Assembly (NCBI GenBank): GCA_963070105.1
Contig: OY718804.1
Span: 2,954,817 to 3,018,816 of the forward strand
DNA length: 64,000 nt
Source: Litomosoides sigmodontis
Lineage: Eukaryota; Nematoda; Chromadorea; Rhabditida; Onchocercidae
Reading direction: 5' to 3'
Under the pieces are notes generated by a model. The model was not told the DNA's origin, searched no databases, and worked only from the letters and a program-made list of their open reading frames with translations. Positions 12,496 to 26,199 of the stretch are shown here, piece after piece (positions within the stretch are counted from its first letter, which is position 1; each line of letters starts with the position of its first letter). A program made the position numbers and the translations under genes.

Positions 12496-14457
12496 AAATG
12501 AAGTTTGGTGAAAAGAAAATAATGAAATTTTTCCAGGAATCGAAGTTTTTTTAATGTTTTGAATGTGTACGAACTTTGACAAAAATCACATTTTTTACAC
12601 TTATAAATCAGAGTTATTTTGCATTATATTTTTTGTTTTTTTTTATGTTTGAAGCTTTTTATGGATTTTGTGAGTATAAGATGTTAAGTAGCGAAACTAT
12701 AAACCTTTTGCATCATCTCTTTGCTCCATCTCTCTCTTCTTTTGTTTTTGAATTGATAGTATTTGAGAAAATCGATGCAGTTAATCTTGTAAGGGAAGAA
12801 TAATTGTTATTGGTTGTAAAGAATATGCAATTGTCAGGTGTGATACGTCTGTTATTAGAGCGATAAATTACATCCGAAAACAAAAACTTAGTTCTTCCGC
12901 TCTAATCATTCTTTTCCTCTTCCTCTGTTTTGCATGTCTAACGGAAATGCGCAGTTGGACTTTCTGGGTGCCGAAATATAAAATCTGATTTTATGACTGG
13001 CGGGGCAATGAGGGAATGATTTTGAGAATCAGAAAGGCTCCGCCATGCAAAGTAAATCGGTACAATGGTTTTATGATTGTTTAATGTTGTAAAGTTATAC
13101 ATACAGATGCGTATATATTTAGCGACATGTGTAGAAACATAATTATGTGATTTGCGGATAGACATCAAATGATGAAATAATGGAATAGAGAGAGAGAGAG
13201 AGAGAGAGAGAACATCAACAAGCTGAAAAACGTGACTTTTCAGTATTTTGTTAACAGGTAGGCATTGATGGTGAGTAAGCATGTGGGCATTGAATTAGGG
13301 TATCAAGTGCCAGGAACCTGATGTTTTGAGGATTTGCAGTAGATATTAGTGTATTTTGAGGTACTTAATGATACATTGAAATGAGACGATTGGAAAAATT
13401 TTCAGATTCTGAGAGAACTATATTTGACTCTGTTACATGTCTGGTTGAGAATAAAGCAAGTTGATTTCTTGTTTTCATTTTTCGTATTAAAGTTGTATTG
13501 AAGGATTTGGTTGTGCCAACCTTTGATGATAATTCAAATGATATTCCTTCGCGCAGTGATTCATCTGTTGTGATCTATTTAATGATAACAATTCAAATAT
13601 CAATGCTCTTCTGTCATCGTTTATTGATAATGCTGTTAGCTGTTAACTTTTGCGCTTATATAAACGGCTGCTACATGTCTTCTACTACTGCTACTACTAT
13701 AATATTATTCTGATGTACTCAATAGGATTACAGGAGAACGGAAAGTAATAGTGGGTATGAAGTTGCATTGGAAGTCTAAAATGCCTAAACTTTGCAGATC
13801 TTTTGGAAATAATTAGAAATGAAATTCGTGCCACCAAATTCATTATTTCCATCTTCATTGTTTGATTTCGAGATATGAAGTGAAATGATATAATAAGTAA
13901 GGAGAGAGTGTAGGTAGTAATAGATAGTTAAATTATTATACGCAATGAGAGGAAATGATTCATCATTGACTGACATTACTGCAAGGTAATCAAATTGGTC
14001 TTTTATTTTATCAAAGCTTTTTACAAGATGATAGAGGGATTAGGATGACAATATTTGCAAAGAGGAGAGAGCGGATATGAATGAAAAAAAGTGAAGAGAG
14101 ATAGATGTTTGTAATCATTTGAAAAAATTTTTAGAAATGGAAGAGCGTGAGAGGAGGTGGAAGAACGAGCTTCATTTCAAACTCCATCTCCCTTGTATGT
14201 GTGTGTCAATTATTTCACTATTTCTTCAAAAATGTGCCGACCAAGGGCACCAACTATTGGTCGAAATGAATTGACCAGGGGCGGAGCTTTTGATTTTGAC
14301 GGGAAAAGTTCAACACAAGCGAAGCAAACGACACATTACCGTAAACTTTTTTTTTGCAAAGAAAGAAGTGAAGTTTGGTTGTTCGTGTTTGCTTGTTTGT
14401 TAGCATTGAGGAAGCGACAGGAAGCGACCGGTTCCGGAAATCATTTTATATGCATTT
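12496..14457. other. Intergenic, PDCD2 to vab-7
   Basis: About 2 kb without a supported exon. It contains a (GA)n run at 13187-13211 and the PDCD2 3' UTR. Longer open frames on either strand (for example 12938-13282 minus and 14157-14471 plus) have no domain and are broken by repeats. It probably holds upstream control sequence of the homeobox gene. Confidence 0.55.
13187..13211. repeat. (GA)n microsatellite
   Basis: Uninterrupted AG dinucleotide run of about 25 bp between PDCD2 and vab-7. Confidence 0.9.
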
Positions 14458-17400
14458 ATGCAGTCATTTGATATTGAATCGTTGATTGGTGCTGATAGAG
14501 AGGAAAATAATGGCTGCTCCGGAATGCCTAGAAAAACAGCAGAAATGGAAACTGTTAAGGAAGCAGCTACTACGAAAGCTATTGCTTTCAATGAATTTGC
14601 CACTGTTACTAGTACCACGGAGGTGAGTACATCAAGAAATTCAAATTTGTCTCCAAATTTGATAAAATCTGAATTCCCGTGCAATTCGCCACCATCACGA
14701 CCCCATCCTGAAACCTCAGCAACTGCATCAACAACTAGCGTAATAAATCCGGAATCGAAATGCCTAGGTGCTGCTTTTCATGCTTATCCTTGCGTATCGG
14801 GTAGCAAGTCTCAGTCCCAGTGTGCATCATCACCGCCAACGACATCAGGTTAGTCATTTCTCCAAATCCTTAAAAATTCAACAGACGGATGATATTTTTG
14901 CTTAATGCGACGATGTCTATCAAATTCATGCATATATGGATGGATGAATGGATGGATGGATGTATTATTATTATTAATTGTCAATGAAAACAAAGAAATT
15001 ATCAATTCAATCGTTTGGAATAATAAATTAGATATTGTTGGAATATGCCAGTAATTAGTATAAATGCTAGGCTGAGGTAAAAATCTATGCGTCAAGAGGA
15101 GAGATTTGATGAGGAATTGGAGAGAGAGTAAGCATGAATTGATCGCTTTACAGTTGAAAGTCCTTAAATTTGAATTTCAAATTCAACCACTCTCGTCGTC
15201 GTTTTCTTAATTCAATGAATTCATCATTTTTAGATCTTATCATACACTCACTTATATCTATTTAATTTCAGTGAGGTATTATTGGAATAATATTGCACGA
15301 GAAAAATGATATTTTTATTAAAAATAGTTAGACAGTCAACGATAGGTTGAAATAAATGGTCAGCGTTTTTCAAGAACCTGACCAATTCTTTACTCATATA
15401 TAAAAATGCCTTTATTTTTAAAGTATGAAAGAAAAGAAGAAATCTCCCCCTTTTTCTGTTTCTCTTTCTCCCTCTAAATTAAATATAAATTAGCTTGCAA
15501 GATATCAACTCAAAAAGATATTTAAGAATTGAAGTATCAAAGTTCTCCACGTGAAATTGTAATGCTTTTGCTAAAAACAATGATGTCGAAGATTTTTAGA
15601 ATTCGAAATATTATTTTCTAATTAATAATTATTAATTTAAAAGTTTTAAATTTCTTTGAATTTACACAACGCTTAGTCTTAAACCGTGTGCATTGATAGT
15701 ATGAGAGTGAATGGAAAAGAGTAAATTTACTTCTTTCAGCATTTTTTTTCGTCAAATTATTACTATTCACTGCTCTCAGATCTCATAATCTAGGAATTTT
15801 GAATTAATAAAATTTACATGCCATTTTATCTACAATTATTTGAAATGTTAAATGCTGCACGCATTGTGCATCCTCATCGTAACAATCCGCAACCTTTTTT
15901 CATTTTCAAAGACACATGAAAATATCTTTACCATACCGTAATAGTTGCAATTCATTTGTCTTCAGCTATTCAGGTCAGTAGTTACACATTAGTTTCGCAT
16001 TCATCTATTATGCCATATAGCGCATTAGTACTGTAATTCCATGATAACTTCTTTTTGCTTGTTATTTCAGTAATATTCTCGCTTTTCTTTCAATTTTCCA
16101 CCTCTGTATTCTTATGTCACATACGTTATGATTAATCTCTTGTTACAGTTAAAATTCAATTTTTGCTTAACTTACATAAGATGATAAAAAGTAGGATAAA
16201 GTTAGTATTAAGATGAAAGGATCCGATAAATACATTCACACCACAATTGAGTGAATTAGCAATACAGAGCGGAGATGAGAGTACTTGTAAAAATTTTCAA
16301 CGATCTAATTAATTTCCGAACAAATGGCGTAGGATGACGGCGGTATGGCACGTGTAAATATAAGATTTACATCTCATAAAAGTGATATAATTGCTGCACG
16401 ACACGAATAATAAACATTGCGAAAACAATAACACAATTATTATTATTTTCGATGAATCCGACAGTTCTTTCTTTTTTCCAGCACTTTGGAAAGGAAAGAG
16501 AATTTGAATGAGGGAGCGAGAGAAAGAGAGAGAGAGAGAGAGAGAGGGAGACAGATGTGATTGAGAAGAATTTGTTACAGTATGATACAATCTCTTATTG
16601 ATTGAAATGACAGTAATTGTTGCTCATAAAAAGTTCGTTGAAGAGGAATGAACCGCTAAAGGAAGAGGCATGACGGAATTGTCAAATGTACACTTTCTTC
16701 TCTCATACTGTCATTTGCATCTTTTCTTTCATCTTCAACTCCTTTCATAACTATCCGATGATTTAGTCGCATACGACAGTGACACAATTATCTTCAGTCT
16801 TTGATGCTTATCGCATTAATTGTTTAGCGATGAGAGGAGGATGACCTTCATTAAAATTAGCACCGTAAAGAGATAACAGCAAATTTCATCAATTTTCAAT
16901 CTATGAGAATCGGAAGAGGGTACTACGAATATAAAAAGCAAATTATTACACATTATCATTTGAGCTTTAATTTTACAAGACAAAGTTTTTCCGCTTCTTC
17001 ACTACGAATTCTGAATATGTCTAAATGATTTTACTATTTAAGTTGTATTAAAAACGACAAGCTTGGTTTTGTCAATTTAAAGTTAAATTTAAATTTTCAT
17101 CCTAAATGCAAAGTTTTGTTTTCATTCTAGCATCTTGCTATGTAGCTTGAAAGTGCAACGAACGTAAAGTATAGTTATAGCAGAATCTCGGGATGATGGT
17201 ACAATGAGGCGCTATCGGACGGCATTCAGCCGTGAACAGATTAATCGACTGGAAAAAGAGTTCGCACGTGAAAATTATGTGTCACGTCCGAAAAGATGTG
17301 AATTAGCAACGCAGCTCAATTTACCTGAAGGAACGATAAAGGTAAGTGCCAAGTTTTGCACATTTAGTTGTTTTGCTCATTTTATCACCTCTATACTGAT

Positions 17401-17998
17401 TGTTGAAGTAAATTTATCTCATTTGCGTCTGCAAGAACAATCCGTTACTGCTTCTTCAAGGAATTAAAATTTCTTCCTGTTGTTTTTTTAATCTCCTCAA
17501 AGTATTATTTTAAAATTCATTTATATAGCTGTTGCATAACTTAAATTACCACTGATATTTTTGAATAACAAATTTTTTTCAGCACTTATAATTTTAGGAT
17601 GAATTTATGATTCATAGGATTGCCGCGTGGGACTATTTTGGTAAAAACTAGAACTCCTACTACTGACAACTTTTAAAAATAGTTACTGTAAACTTAGGCG
17701 GAATTATTTCCCCATGAGACGTGGATTTGTAAGAGAATGCTTTGTGGAAGTGAAATGAATTGAGCTAAATGATGTTCAAATGATATGCCTCTTTTACTGA
17801 GAGCCTCTCTTAGGCTTAAATCGAAAGGATCAATTTCGTTTCTGAAAGATTTCAATACTCTACACCAAATGTCTTGCACTTTTTCGCATTTTAATTGCTC
17901 ACAAAGAAGACTGATGCTTGTCTTGTCGTTTTGGGCCATCATTCTTGTTATCGTTATTCATGATACATAACCGAATATAGAAAGACCGAAAGAGGGAC

Positions 17999-18029
<31 letters not shown>

Positions 18030-19589
18030 AGGGAGCGAAGAAGATTTATGAATATTTTTGAGGCGATCTTTAATGCTTTACATTCTATATATCCATCTAA
18101 AGATTGACAATTTATCAAATTTAATTTATTTTATAAGCATCCTAAGCCACTCGCTAATTTTTTTCCTTCAAATGATCACTAAATATTAAAATTATCTCCT
18201 CCATTTGTTGGTATACTGTAGCTCCGACTCAACTGAAAGTAATCACCAAAGCAAGGAACGACATTATTTGTTAAGTAATAGTATTTAGAATGACACAAAT
18301 GATACTTACAATTGGCATGATTGTTATCGGAAGGCATAAGTGATACTTTTTGCCTCTAAACTTTGAGCAATGAAATTTTTGAAATTTTCTGCTAAAAGAA
18401 CATCGATAATCTTTTTAGATATTTATATCATTATTTCATTATCAATTTCCCTTCTCCTTCTCTCCCTATTTTCCTCTTTCGAATTTTCTGTTTTTATTCA
18501 TTTTTCGTCTTGTTGGAAAATTTTTTGAGTAATTTTACCGAATGAATGATCGTAATAGGTGAATTTCAACTGAATTCAACAAAGCATTGATATTTGTCTT
18601 ACACATCTATTTTATTAAAAGATCGAAGTAAAAAAATGAAATTAAAAATGAGGAGGATTTGGAAAGGGTTGATTAATGGATTTGACGTACCAATGCTAAT
18701 GCACAGTAACAATAGCACTGTTCACTGAATTGGGAATTTAAACGGTGAAGCTTCAGAATCTTAACTCTAAATTTGTTATCTTCATTTCACAACAATTTTG
18801 CTCTTTCTACTTATCTATTTAAAAGAGTTTCGAGTATTTCAGTATTCCACAGTTTCTGCTCTCTCATAACTTATTTGATAAAATCGATTTTTTTAAATAA
18901 TCAATTTTATTTTAAAAGTGATAAAGTTTCAGGTGTGGTTTCAAAATCGACGTATGAAAGATAAACGACAGAAGATGGCATCTCTACATTGGCCATTCTT
19001 TGATCATCATGTTACCGCATATTTCCTCAATCCATTTTGCTACGAAGCCTGGAGGTCATCTCTAATTCCTAAGCTGTGTGATCCGAGGTTAAGCATTTTT
19101 GAAAAGTTAAAATTTTATTTTTGCTATCGTTAACTTCTCAGCACATCCATGATAATAATACATTGATAACGAATGATGATAGCGAAGTTCAAAGAAGTTT
19201 ACAAATGCATTTTCAAACTTTTCATGTGATATCGTATCCTGCCACTGCCGTATTGCTAAATTTTAATATTAATCCTGCGATAATCAACTGAAGAGATTGT
19301 TAAACATATAGTAATACCAAAACTAATTTTTTAAATTTTAAACAATAAAACTGAATTATCAAAAAGGCAATGTTGCAGTGCCACGAGTCAATTTCTTGCT
19401 ACTGGTGGACCGGTGCTGGGATCGGTAGCAGTGGGAGCAGGAGCAGGAACAAATTTGGGAGTAATACCTCGGCCAACGATATATGCCAATCCAATTGCTA
19501 CCAGTACTAATTCAACTCGAAATCTCATTCAAGAACCCCTCGAATCCCTGCCTCGACAAACATCCGCTGCATCAAAGTCATTCTTATGA
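14458..19589 (+). CDS. vab-7: Even-skipped/EVX-class homeobox transcription factor
   Basis: Nuclear DNA-binding protein of the EVX family; in C. elegans vab-7 patterns posterior muscle and epidermis and specifies DB motor neurons. Exons 14458-14848, 17184-17341, 18933-19087, 19379-19589, phases consistent, 304 aa. Residues 1-130 are a low-complexity S/T/A/P-rich region without a domain. The homeodomain spans about 139-198: it starts [11 protein letters not shown], has [13 protein letters not shown] and recognition helix [16 protein letters not shown] with Q50 and N51. The homeodomain is split by an intron just before the codon of the conserved V in KVWFQ. After it comes [20 protein letters not shown], matching the EVX extension, then a G/A-rich tail ending SKSFL. 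Intron 1 is 2.3 kb and contains a (GA)n run, so it could host enhancers. The start is the first in-frame ATG of exon 1; an upstream exon is not excluded. Confidence 0.95.
16525..16546. repeat. (GA)n microsatellite in vab-7 intron 1
   Basis: GA dinucleotide run within a longer purine-rich stretch (about 16497-16552). Confidence 0.85.
17999..18024. repeat. (GA)n microsatellite in vab-7 intron 2
   Basis: AG run of about 26 bp inside the intron that splits the homeodomain. Confidence 0.85.
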
Positions 19590-21252
19590 ATTGATAGAAT
19601 TCAAAACATTATAGCCATACTCTTCCAAACTATTAATTAATATTATTAACTATTAATTAATTAAATTACCTGAATTCAAATTACACCATACTACGATCAA
19701 CTACCAGAAATAGGCGGAATTTAAGTAGTATGCGTAAAAACTTGAAATGATATGTGAAAAATCCAGACCAATATTTTAATTTAAGTAATACTGAAAACTA
19801 GTTCTCGACAAAAAGCAAAACATGATGATAATGATGATGGAGGTAATAATATATAGTATTGCCGGCAAGATTTAATTAAATCTTTTTTGCTAGGTAGCTA
19901 GTTAAGACTGGGTTTTTTTTTCTTCGTCAAGGTTCAGCCCAGATTTTCTAATACATAATAAAATGAATATTTCAAAGTCGAGCACATCTTCAAAGTCTAG
20001 TACATTCTCTTTTCAACTAACCTTAGTCTCATTTCTTTTCATTTGAAAAAATCAATGTGGAAATTGGTGTGAAAATATGGAAATCATTTGATGACATTCC
20101 TTTGATTAATGAATCGGAAACATTGAGAGGAATAATTGTGATGAATCGCTTTTACCAAATTAGAAAACCATTCCATTCTTCTCACTTCCCGAAGCATGAA
20201 GCATTCAGTGCGAATTTTGAAACTGCGATTACAGATCGAAAGTCATAAAAAGTATCAAGCAGCCTTTACAGCTTTATGTATTGCTTTAACTCTACCGTTT
20301 CTTCATCGTTATGAATTGCTTTACGTTTTCAAAATGTATTTACTTCAGTACTGTTTCTTACATTTTTTCTATAAAGTTTCAACTAACTCTCTGAATACTC
20401 GGTTTTTTATTCCTACCCTGTACCACAATGGAACAAAACAAAAAGTGAATATTAAATCACAGAGACATGTAAATTCCAATTGCAGTTATTAGCCAAATTA
20501 CCAGTCATAAAGTGAGGTTTTAAGTAATAGCTTAATAAAGCAGATACATTTCAGAAGATGTCTTGTTGGCTACTATAAAGAATTAAATGTCGCCCTTAGA
20601 AATCTAAAACAAAAGTCACTAGAGGAAACTAAACTCTCAGACAGCCAAGTTTCAAGTGCAAAAACAAACCTTCCTAATAATCAGATATAATATACAAGAC
20701 CGCAAAATTCTATACTTGTTTGCATGTCAGAAAGAAAATATAATCTAACTAGAACAACACAGCGGGTTAAACAGTGGAAATAAAATTTGTAAAAACAAAG
20801 GCGTAATGTATTCTCGTACTTCCATTGGCCTAGATTGTTATACATATGTGCATATCTTTAATGTAGGAATCCCGATATTTTCACTATTGGATTCTGTTGT
20901 ATTTAGGAGATATTCAAATGAATTTAGTTCCAAATAAATTTTTAGAATACTGATGACATATATGTCATCTGCATATATTTGAATGTTTTTACATAATAAA
21001 GAAGTAAACTCAAAACACTAGCATTTAAGCATACTCGAATTTAAAATAGTTATGCTTTATTTTACAAGCGCTATGCCTAGCCTACAGTAAGCCAAAGGAT
21101 CAACCATTTTGACTTAATTTTATGTCTTCGGTTTTTCGTTTTTTGACAGTAGAAACATTTTGCCAAAAATTACTTTGCTGAATTTCACTCTTACAAGTAA
21201 CTCCATCTAAAATATTTCCGAAGTTTCTTTGCTGTGCATAAAAGTTTTTTTT
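19590..21252. other. Convergent intergenic region, vab-7 and PYM
   Basis: About 1.7 kb between two genes that end facing each other. It contains both 3' UTRs and no exon I can support. Short plus-strand frames at 20057-20492 show no domain. Confidence 0.6.
19957..19962 (+). terminator. Candidate poly(A) signal for vab-7
   Basis: AATAAA hexamer 367 nt after the stop codon. It is plausible, but in AT-rich DNA a single hexamer is weak evidence. Confidence 0.35.
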
Positions 21253-21258
21253 TTTATT
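21253..21258 (-). terminator. Candidate poly(A) signal for PYM
   Basis: AATAAA on the minus strand, about 48 nt beyond the PYM stop codon, in a T-rich context. Confidence 0.45.
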
Positions 21259-21305
21259 AAAAAAAGCATACTATTTACAGAAAAAAATAATTTTCACAAA
21301 AGTAA

Positions 21306-22273
21306 TCATAACTTCTCCATCTCGGCAGTGAGCAGATCAATTTCTTTCGTAATAGTTTCTCTTCGCGCGATTTTTTCAAGTTGTGTTTTCTCTGGGTTTT
21401 CCAGTTCACCACTTTTGATTCTTTCCTGCAGTATAATTATTACTTATATATAATAAAATAATACGAAGATACACACAGCAAGTGCAGTGATGTTACAGTC
21501 GCTTAATGCAAAAGCACTCAGTTTACCTGTAGCACTTCTATATCTCTTAGTTTCTTGTTCAAATTGTTAATTTTCTTTTCAATACATTCACGAGGAGTAA
21601 TGGGAGCATTTGGTTTCAACGCTGCTGCAATCGGCTTTTTCACTTCTTGCTCCCTGGTTTTCTAAAATTTTCAAATAAATGAACTGAATCTCCCCATATT
21701 TGCCTTCTAAACAATAGCTCCATCCATTCCGATGATATTTAGGATCTTATCATTCCTGATATATCTAATTTTCTCCAACAACTGAACAATAAGATGACAA
21801 ATAAAGTATTAAAAAAGAGAAAAAGATGACCTTTTTAGATTTCACAACTTCAGTGGGCGACCAACCAACTGGGTATGTAGTTTTGTTGCTCATTTGTTGA
21901 CCACGGGATTCGTACTTGGGTTGTTCTTCTTGTGGGATGTAACCATCCTTTACTCTTCTTGGTTTTCTCCACGTACCATCAGCGCGCTGCGAAGCTGCTA
22001 TATATGTTTCACCTAAAATAAGCAAAAAAACTTTCATATAAGTCAGTAAATTTTTTTGTGTGAATTACCACACAAAAAATAATGAATCTGAACACCTTAA
22101 AATAAAAAATTTCGCATTTACTGTATGACAAGTCATTTTCTGCAGAAAATATGATAAACGACGAGATTCGGTACACGCAGCAATTATTCACAATACATAA
22201 AACTTGAGAACAATGTTGACTTACCAGTTTTAGTCTTTATACGAAAGTCTCCAATGAAATCTTTTGATGACAT
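21306..22273 (-). CDS. Partner of Y14 and Mago (PYM/WIBG homologue)
   Basis: PYM binds the Mago-Y14 heterodimer and removes exon junction complexes from translating mRNA in the cytoplasm. Minus-strand exons 22273-22225, 22012-21831, 21661-21527, 21425-21306, phases consistent, 161 aa (human about 204). The N-terminal Mago-Y14 binding motif is clear: [36 protein letters not shown] matches [34 protein letters not shown]. The C-terminus is a charged coiled coil ([40 protein letters not shown]) matching the family's NLKKKLRQVEELQ..IQ.GE...KEQLEKLARR, which contacts the ribosome/48S complex. The middle linker is shorter than in vertebrates. The ATG is 24 nt after an ATTAG acceptor, and the gene sits last in a co-oriented minus-strand row. 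Confidence 0.95.
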
Positions 22274-23798
22274 CGCAATATGGAGCTCTCGGAAAGACTA
22301 ATGAGTGAATTGAAAAATGTCACAACCCATTACCTGAAAGTATAAGCTACCGAGATTAATGCAACTCTTTTTCTCCAGTACTTAAATTTTATAAATTGCA
22401 TCATTTAGATATTGTATCAAAAAAGGCGATGGCACATGCCCAATTCCTGAGTTTTGACATTGGAAATGAGGATTATGGATATCGCTCATGCGCTTACCCA
22501 TCCATCATAAAAAGCGTAATTGAAAAATATATTGCAATCGGAACGAATTGCCCATCCATCTATCAGAAAGAGGGAAATAAAAGAGCATCTGAAATTAGTA
22601 TGCACCAAGTGCAAACTTTATTCCCGTATGAAAACATACATGAACATGAAAAAACACATAAATTCAAGTAAACCATACATAGCTCAGCCTTATCCATTGT
22701 CCATAACAACGCATTTAATGCAAATGTAAAAAACACAAAACACATGTTAAAAGCGCAGAACTGATATCATCGTTTTGTGAGGTTTCATACCCGAATATAT
22801 AAGTGAGAAGCACTTTCCTTAGCAGGAGTCGACCATTACTGTAAGCAACGAGAACATAATTCATTCTTGCTTTCACCTTATTTTGGCGAAATGAATTGAT
22901 AACAATACCGACTTCAGTGTTACAAAGGCAAGTTTTGATTACGATATTTTGTGCCAACTTTGTCCCAAATTTTGGTTTAGAACTATAGCAAATTCTAAAA
23001 CAGCAGTACAATGTGTTACACTTCGAAATATCCTAAAAAGACGATAAGGCAAATGTATAATTCATAAAACGCCTCAATTCTTGAATCTAGCACTCTTAAT
23101 TTCGCACTTAGTATAACATATAATCACAGATTTGTGCAAATATATAATGATACAAAGCACTGAATAGGGAAAAACTGAACTCTGAAAAAAACAGTAACCC
23201 AAAACATGCATAAACTGAATGCACAGGAACAAATAGAAAGCAAAATATCATCGGAAATAAATTGCAGAGAACATTCACAAATACTGAAGACTTCGTAACA
23301 GATTCTGCAAGTGAAATAAAAAGCATTTCACACGTTTTCTTGTTGCAAGAAATTATTAGAGAAACAGGTTTCTGTTTTTTTTTGAAAATACATTCATAAA
23401 GTAAACAATAAGAGACCAAAAACTTCATTCTCACCCGAATTCAGGTAAATGTTTAAAAAAAATGACAGCATGAACTCTTGAAATCTAATGAAAAGAACGT
23501 TTTACATTGAAATAGGCATAGAAATTGTTTAGCACACAACAGCTTAACGGCTAACATCATTCACGCCGTATATTACAATGATTTTTGAACAGTTACAATC
23601 AATTTTCAGCGATAAGTTAATTGATTTAAATCGCAATGTGCGGGTGCACATAATGTAACAATTTAAAATGAAATTTAAAAGATCACGAAAAATTTTATTA
23701 CGAGTAAAAACTAACAATAAGCACTACCCGACCTAAATGCTTATAGTGCTAACAAGTTTGATCCATGCTATACAAAAAAGACAAAAAATACCCTTTTG
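22274..23798. other. Intergenic, ING to PYM
   Basis: About 1.5 kb, no supported exon. The opposite strand has an open frame at 22396-22671 and, in another frame, a C-x2-C...H string near 22600; neither has splice support or a full zinc-finger pattern. A minus-strand AATAAA at 23694-23699 lies 100 nt after the ING stop. Confidence 0.55.
23694..23699 (-). terminator. Candidate poly(A) signal for the ING gene
   Basis: AATAAA on the minus strand 100 nt past the stop codon, a normal distance. Confidence 0.5.
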
Positions 23799-26199
23799 TC
23801 AATCTATCAAATCAGGGTTGATTATGTCGCATCGATCTCCACGACAATGCGGGCAATACCACTTGCCTTTAGGCTTTTGTCTCAATTGAACACATGGGAA
23901 ATGGTACCACTCGTTGCACTTTTTATTCTCGCAAAGAATCATATCGCCATAAGAAACCTGAAGAAATAGTTCAAATTCTAACTGTGCAGAGATCAAAACA
24001 ACAGCGAAACACCATAACTCGAACAAAACAGCGAAAAACTGCATAAAAAAATTAAAGTAAAGGTATTTTGTTAGTAAAGGTTATGTAATATTATGAATAA
24101 ACAGCACATATGTGCATTTACTTACTTGTCGACATAAACAATACAAGGTATCTAGAACATTTTCGCCCTCTACTGTTTCTGATACAACGGAAATTGCTTG
24201 GCGCGGTTTCCTCGGTAAACGCGGCCTTCCTGCACCACGCCTCCTTTGTATCGAACGCCCTTCGCTTATTTCTGGTACTTTTATTTTCTTCCGACGTCCC
24301 GGCAAATACTATACAGAAATACATTAGAAACCAAAGGCCAAAATTATGACTCTACAGAAATTTCTGAACTTTCACCTTGAAACTAAAAAAAAACGACAGG
24401 CAAACTTGATTACATGAAGAAATTAAGTCCAATTAACCAACAAGAGCGTTATTCACGAAATTTTATGAATTGTTCAAATGACAGCAAGCAGGGACCACTA
24501 CCAAACACATATCAGTTTCATAGATTTTGTTTCTAATTTATGAAAAAAAACTTTACTTAAGCATTTAAGTCAGGAATTTTGAGAATAAGTCAACCTGATC
24601 TGATGCTATTGGTGGAGATGGAGAATCTTTTGCTTTTCCTTTTATGACAGATTGCGATCGCGTATCTCTTTCGATCCGACGTATATTCTCCCGCGCAATT
24701 GGAGCCTGACGTTTTGATCGAGGTCCTTTTGGTTTGGTTACCTGTTCTGCAACAAATAAATTTCATAGTAATTAACAAATTAAAATTTATCACTGAAATC
24801 AACCATGCCGTTTAAGTCGCAAAGCTGTGGAATACATGAAAGAGATATTTAGTATCTGAATACGGGACGAACAAAATTTCTGAAGATGGTCAATAAACAA
24901 CCCTTAGAATACAAAGCCTGAGTACCAGGTTTACAACAATAGCCATTACATTGGGATATTTATGCCCGGAAAATGAAAATTAGGTGGGTAGGGAAAGCCA
25001 TTTTGGAATGAAGCTCATTCTTTGAACAAAATTTTCTCTTCCTCCCTCTCCTTGTTCTGTTTTTTTTCTCATTTTTTCATTTTCCGTTTCCATCTCTTAA
25101 TTTCTCTTGCTTTCTAATTCTAAGCCACTGACTTCTCCCTCTTCTTCGTGTTGATACCTTCCGCGCCTTTCTCTCCTCAACAACAGTTTCTAAATTAATG
25201 AGATCCTAATCAATCATTTTGAACTGCACTGTTCAGTTTTTCAGATATATTGCAATCACATTTTCGGGAAACCACACACAGCGAATCAAGGAATTTTCGC
25301 GACCAAAAATTATTTGCATTATTTCTAATTCTTTTTTCTAATTTTTTTTTTCAATTGAAAATTTTTCGATCGAAACGGCGTACGTTTGCTTTGTTCTGGG
25401 TCAGTTTCTCGACCAATTAAGTTCTGCAGCTTCGTATCTACATCAAACATCACGCCTGACTTCCAAAATGCTAGGTGTTGTGCCATACGCAGTTCGTTCT
25501 CCAAGGTGTCGAACAATTCATCAACTTGCTCACGATTCATTTCGGTCTTAAATCTTGTACATCAAAGAAAACCTTTTATTTCCATCTAAATCAATTTGCG
25601 CCATTAAATAAAAAATAAAAGAAAGAAATCCTGCTTTTGTGAATAATTAGAACGATTGAGTTCCATCGTAAAAGAGGCAACCTAAATTAGCATCGCCTTG
25701 AAAACACAAAAAAAAATCTGATCATAATAAATTTTTTATCTTATCAAATAAACGAAATATTAACCAGTCCTTCATTTAAAACATCTTGAATTCTCTCCAC
25801 CTCTCGCATGATTGTTTGATACGCTACATCTAACTCAGCCATTTTTTGCAGCGGTTTCTGAATTTCATTTACATCAAGGAAGTGAGTGCCGAATGTCAAG
25901 CTATGCAAACCACAGAAAAAATAATTTGGGATTTCACTGAATAAAAACAGATAACTTGATGGAAAAATATACTAGCAAAGCGTGAACTCTTACTCTTTAA
26001 ATTTACTACTAATATTTGAAATCTATAGAATTGCAACATCTGATACATCATTAATTAAATTCCTGCAAATTCACAATATTTGAAATGTTTCAACCTGGAC
26101 TATATCAACTGCACCAAATAATCGTTTCAAAAGATCTTTCGCATTCGGTAGTACATTATCGGATCCTTCGTAACTTGTAGACGGTTTAGCTTCATCCAT
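23799..26199 (-). CDS. ING-family PHD-finger chromatin reader
   Basis: ING proteins recruit histone acetyltransferase or deacetylase complexes to H3K4me3 nucleosomes. Minus exons 26199-26095, 25857-25765, 25546-25384, 24746-24595, 24308-24126, 23957-23799 join in phase to 284 aa, a normal ING length. The N-terminal ING helices are very diverged: [18 protein letters not shown] aligns to the SIENLPCELQRNFQLMRELD region, and [12 protein letters not shown] to the KVQLAMQTY region. A basic middle has [10 protein letters not shown] and an AT-hook-like [10 protein letters not shown]. The C-terminal PHD (about 227-272) is canonical: [17 protein letters not shown]4HC3 ligands C228, C230, C241, C246, H251, C254, C267, C270, and [11 protein letters not shown]. 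The K4me3 cage residues (Y227, M238, W249) are kept. I cannot assign it to ING1/2, ING3 or ING4/5. Splitting the divergent N-terminus off as a separate gene is possible but less likely, since phases join. Confidence 0.87.

Noticed and set aside
14157..14471. Upstream ORF before vab-7
   Set aside because: Begins with a non-ATG codon in the listed frame, no conserved sequence, and ends just after the vab-7 ATG in another frame.
22396..22729. Plus-strand frames between ING and PYM, one with a C-x2-C and a distant H
   Set aside because: No full C2H2 pattern, no acceptor/donor chain, overlapping frames equally open; most likely chance.
25384..26199. Separate small gene upstream of the ING PHD exons
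   Set aside because: Splice phases join all six exons, the total length is normal for ING, and the helices align loosely with the ING domain.
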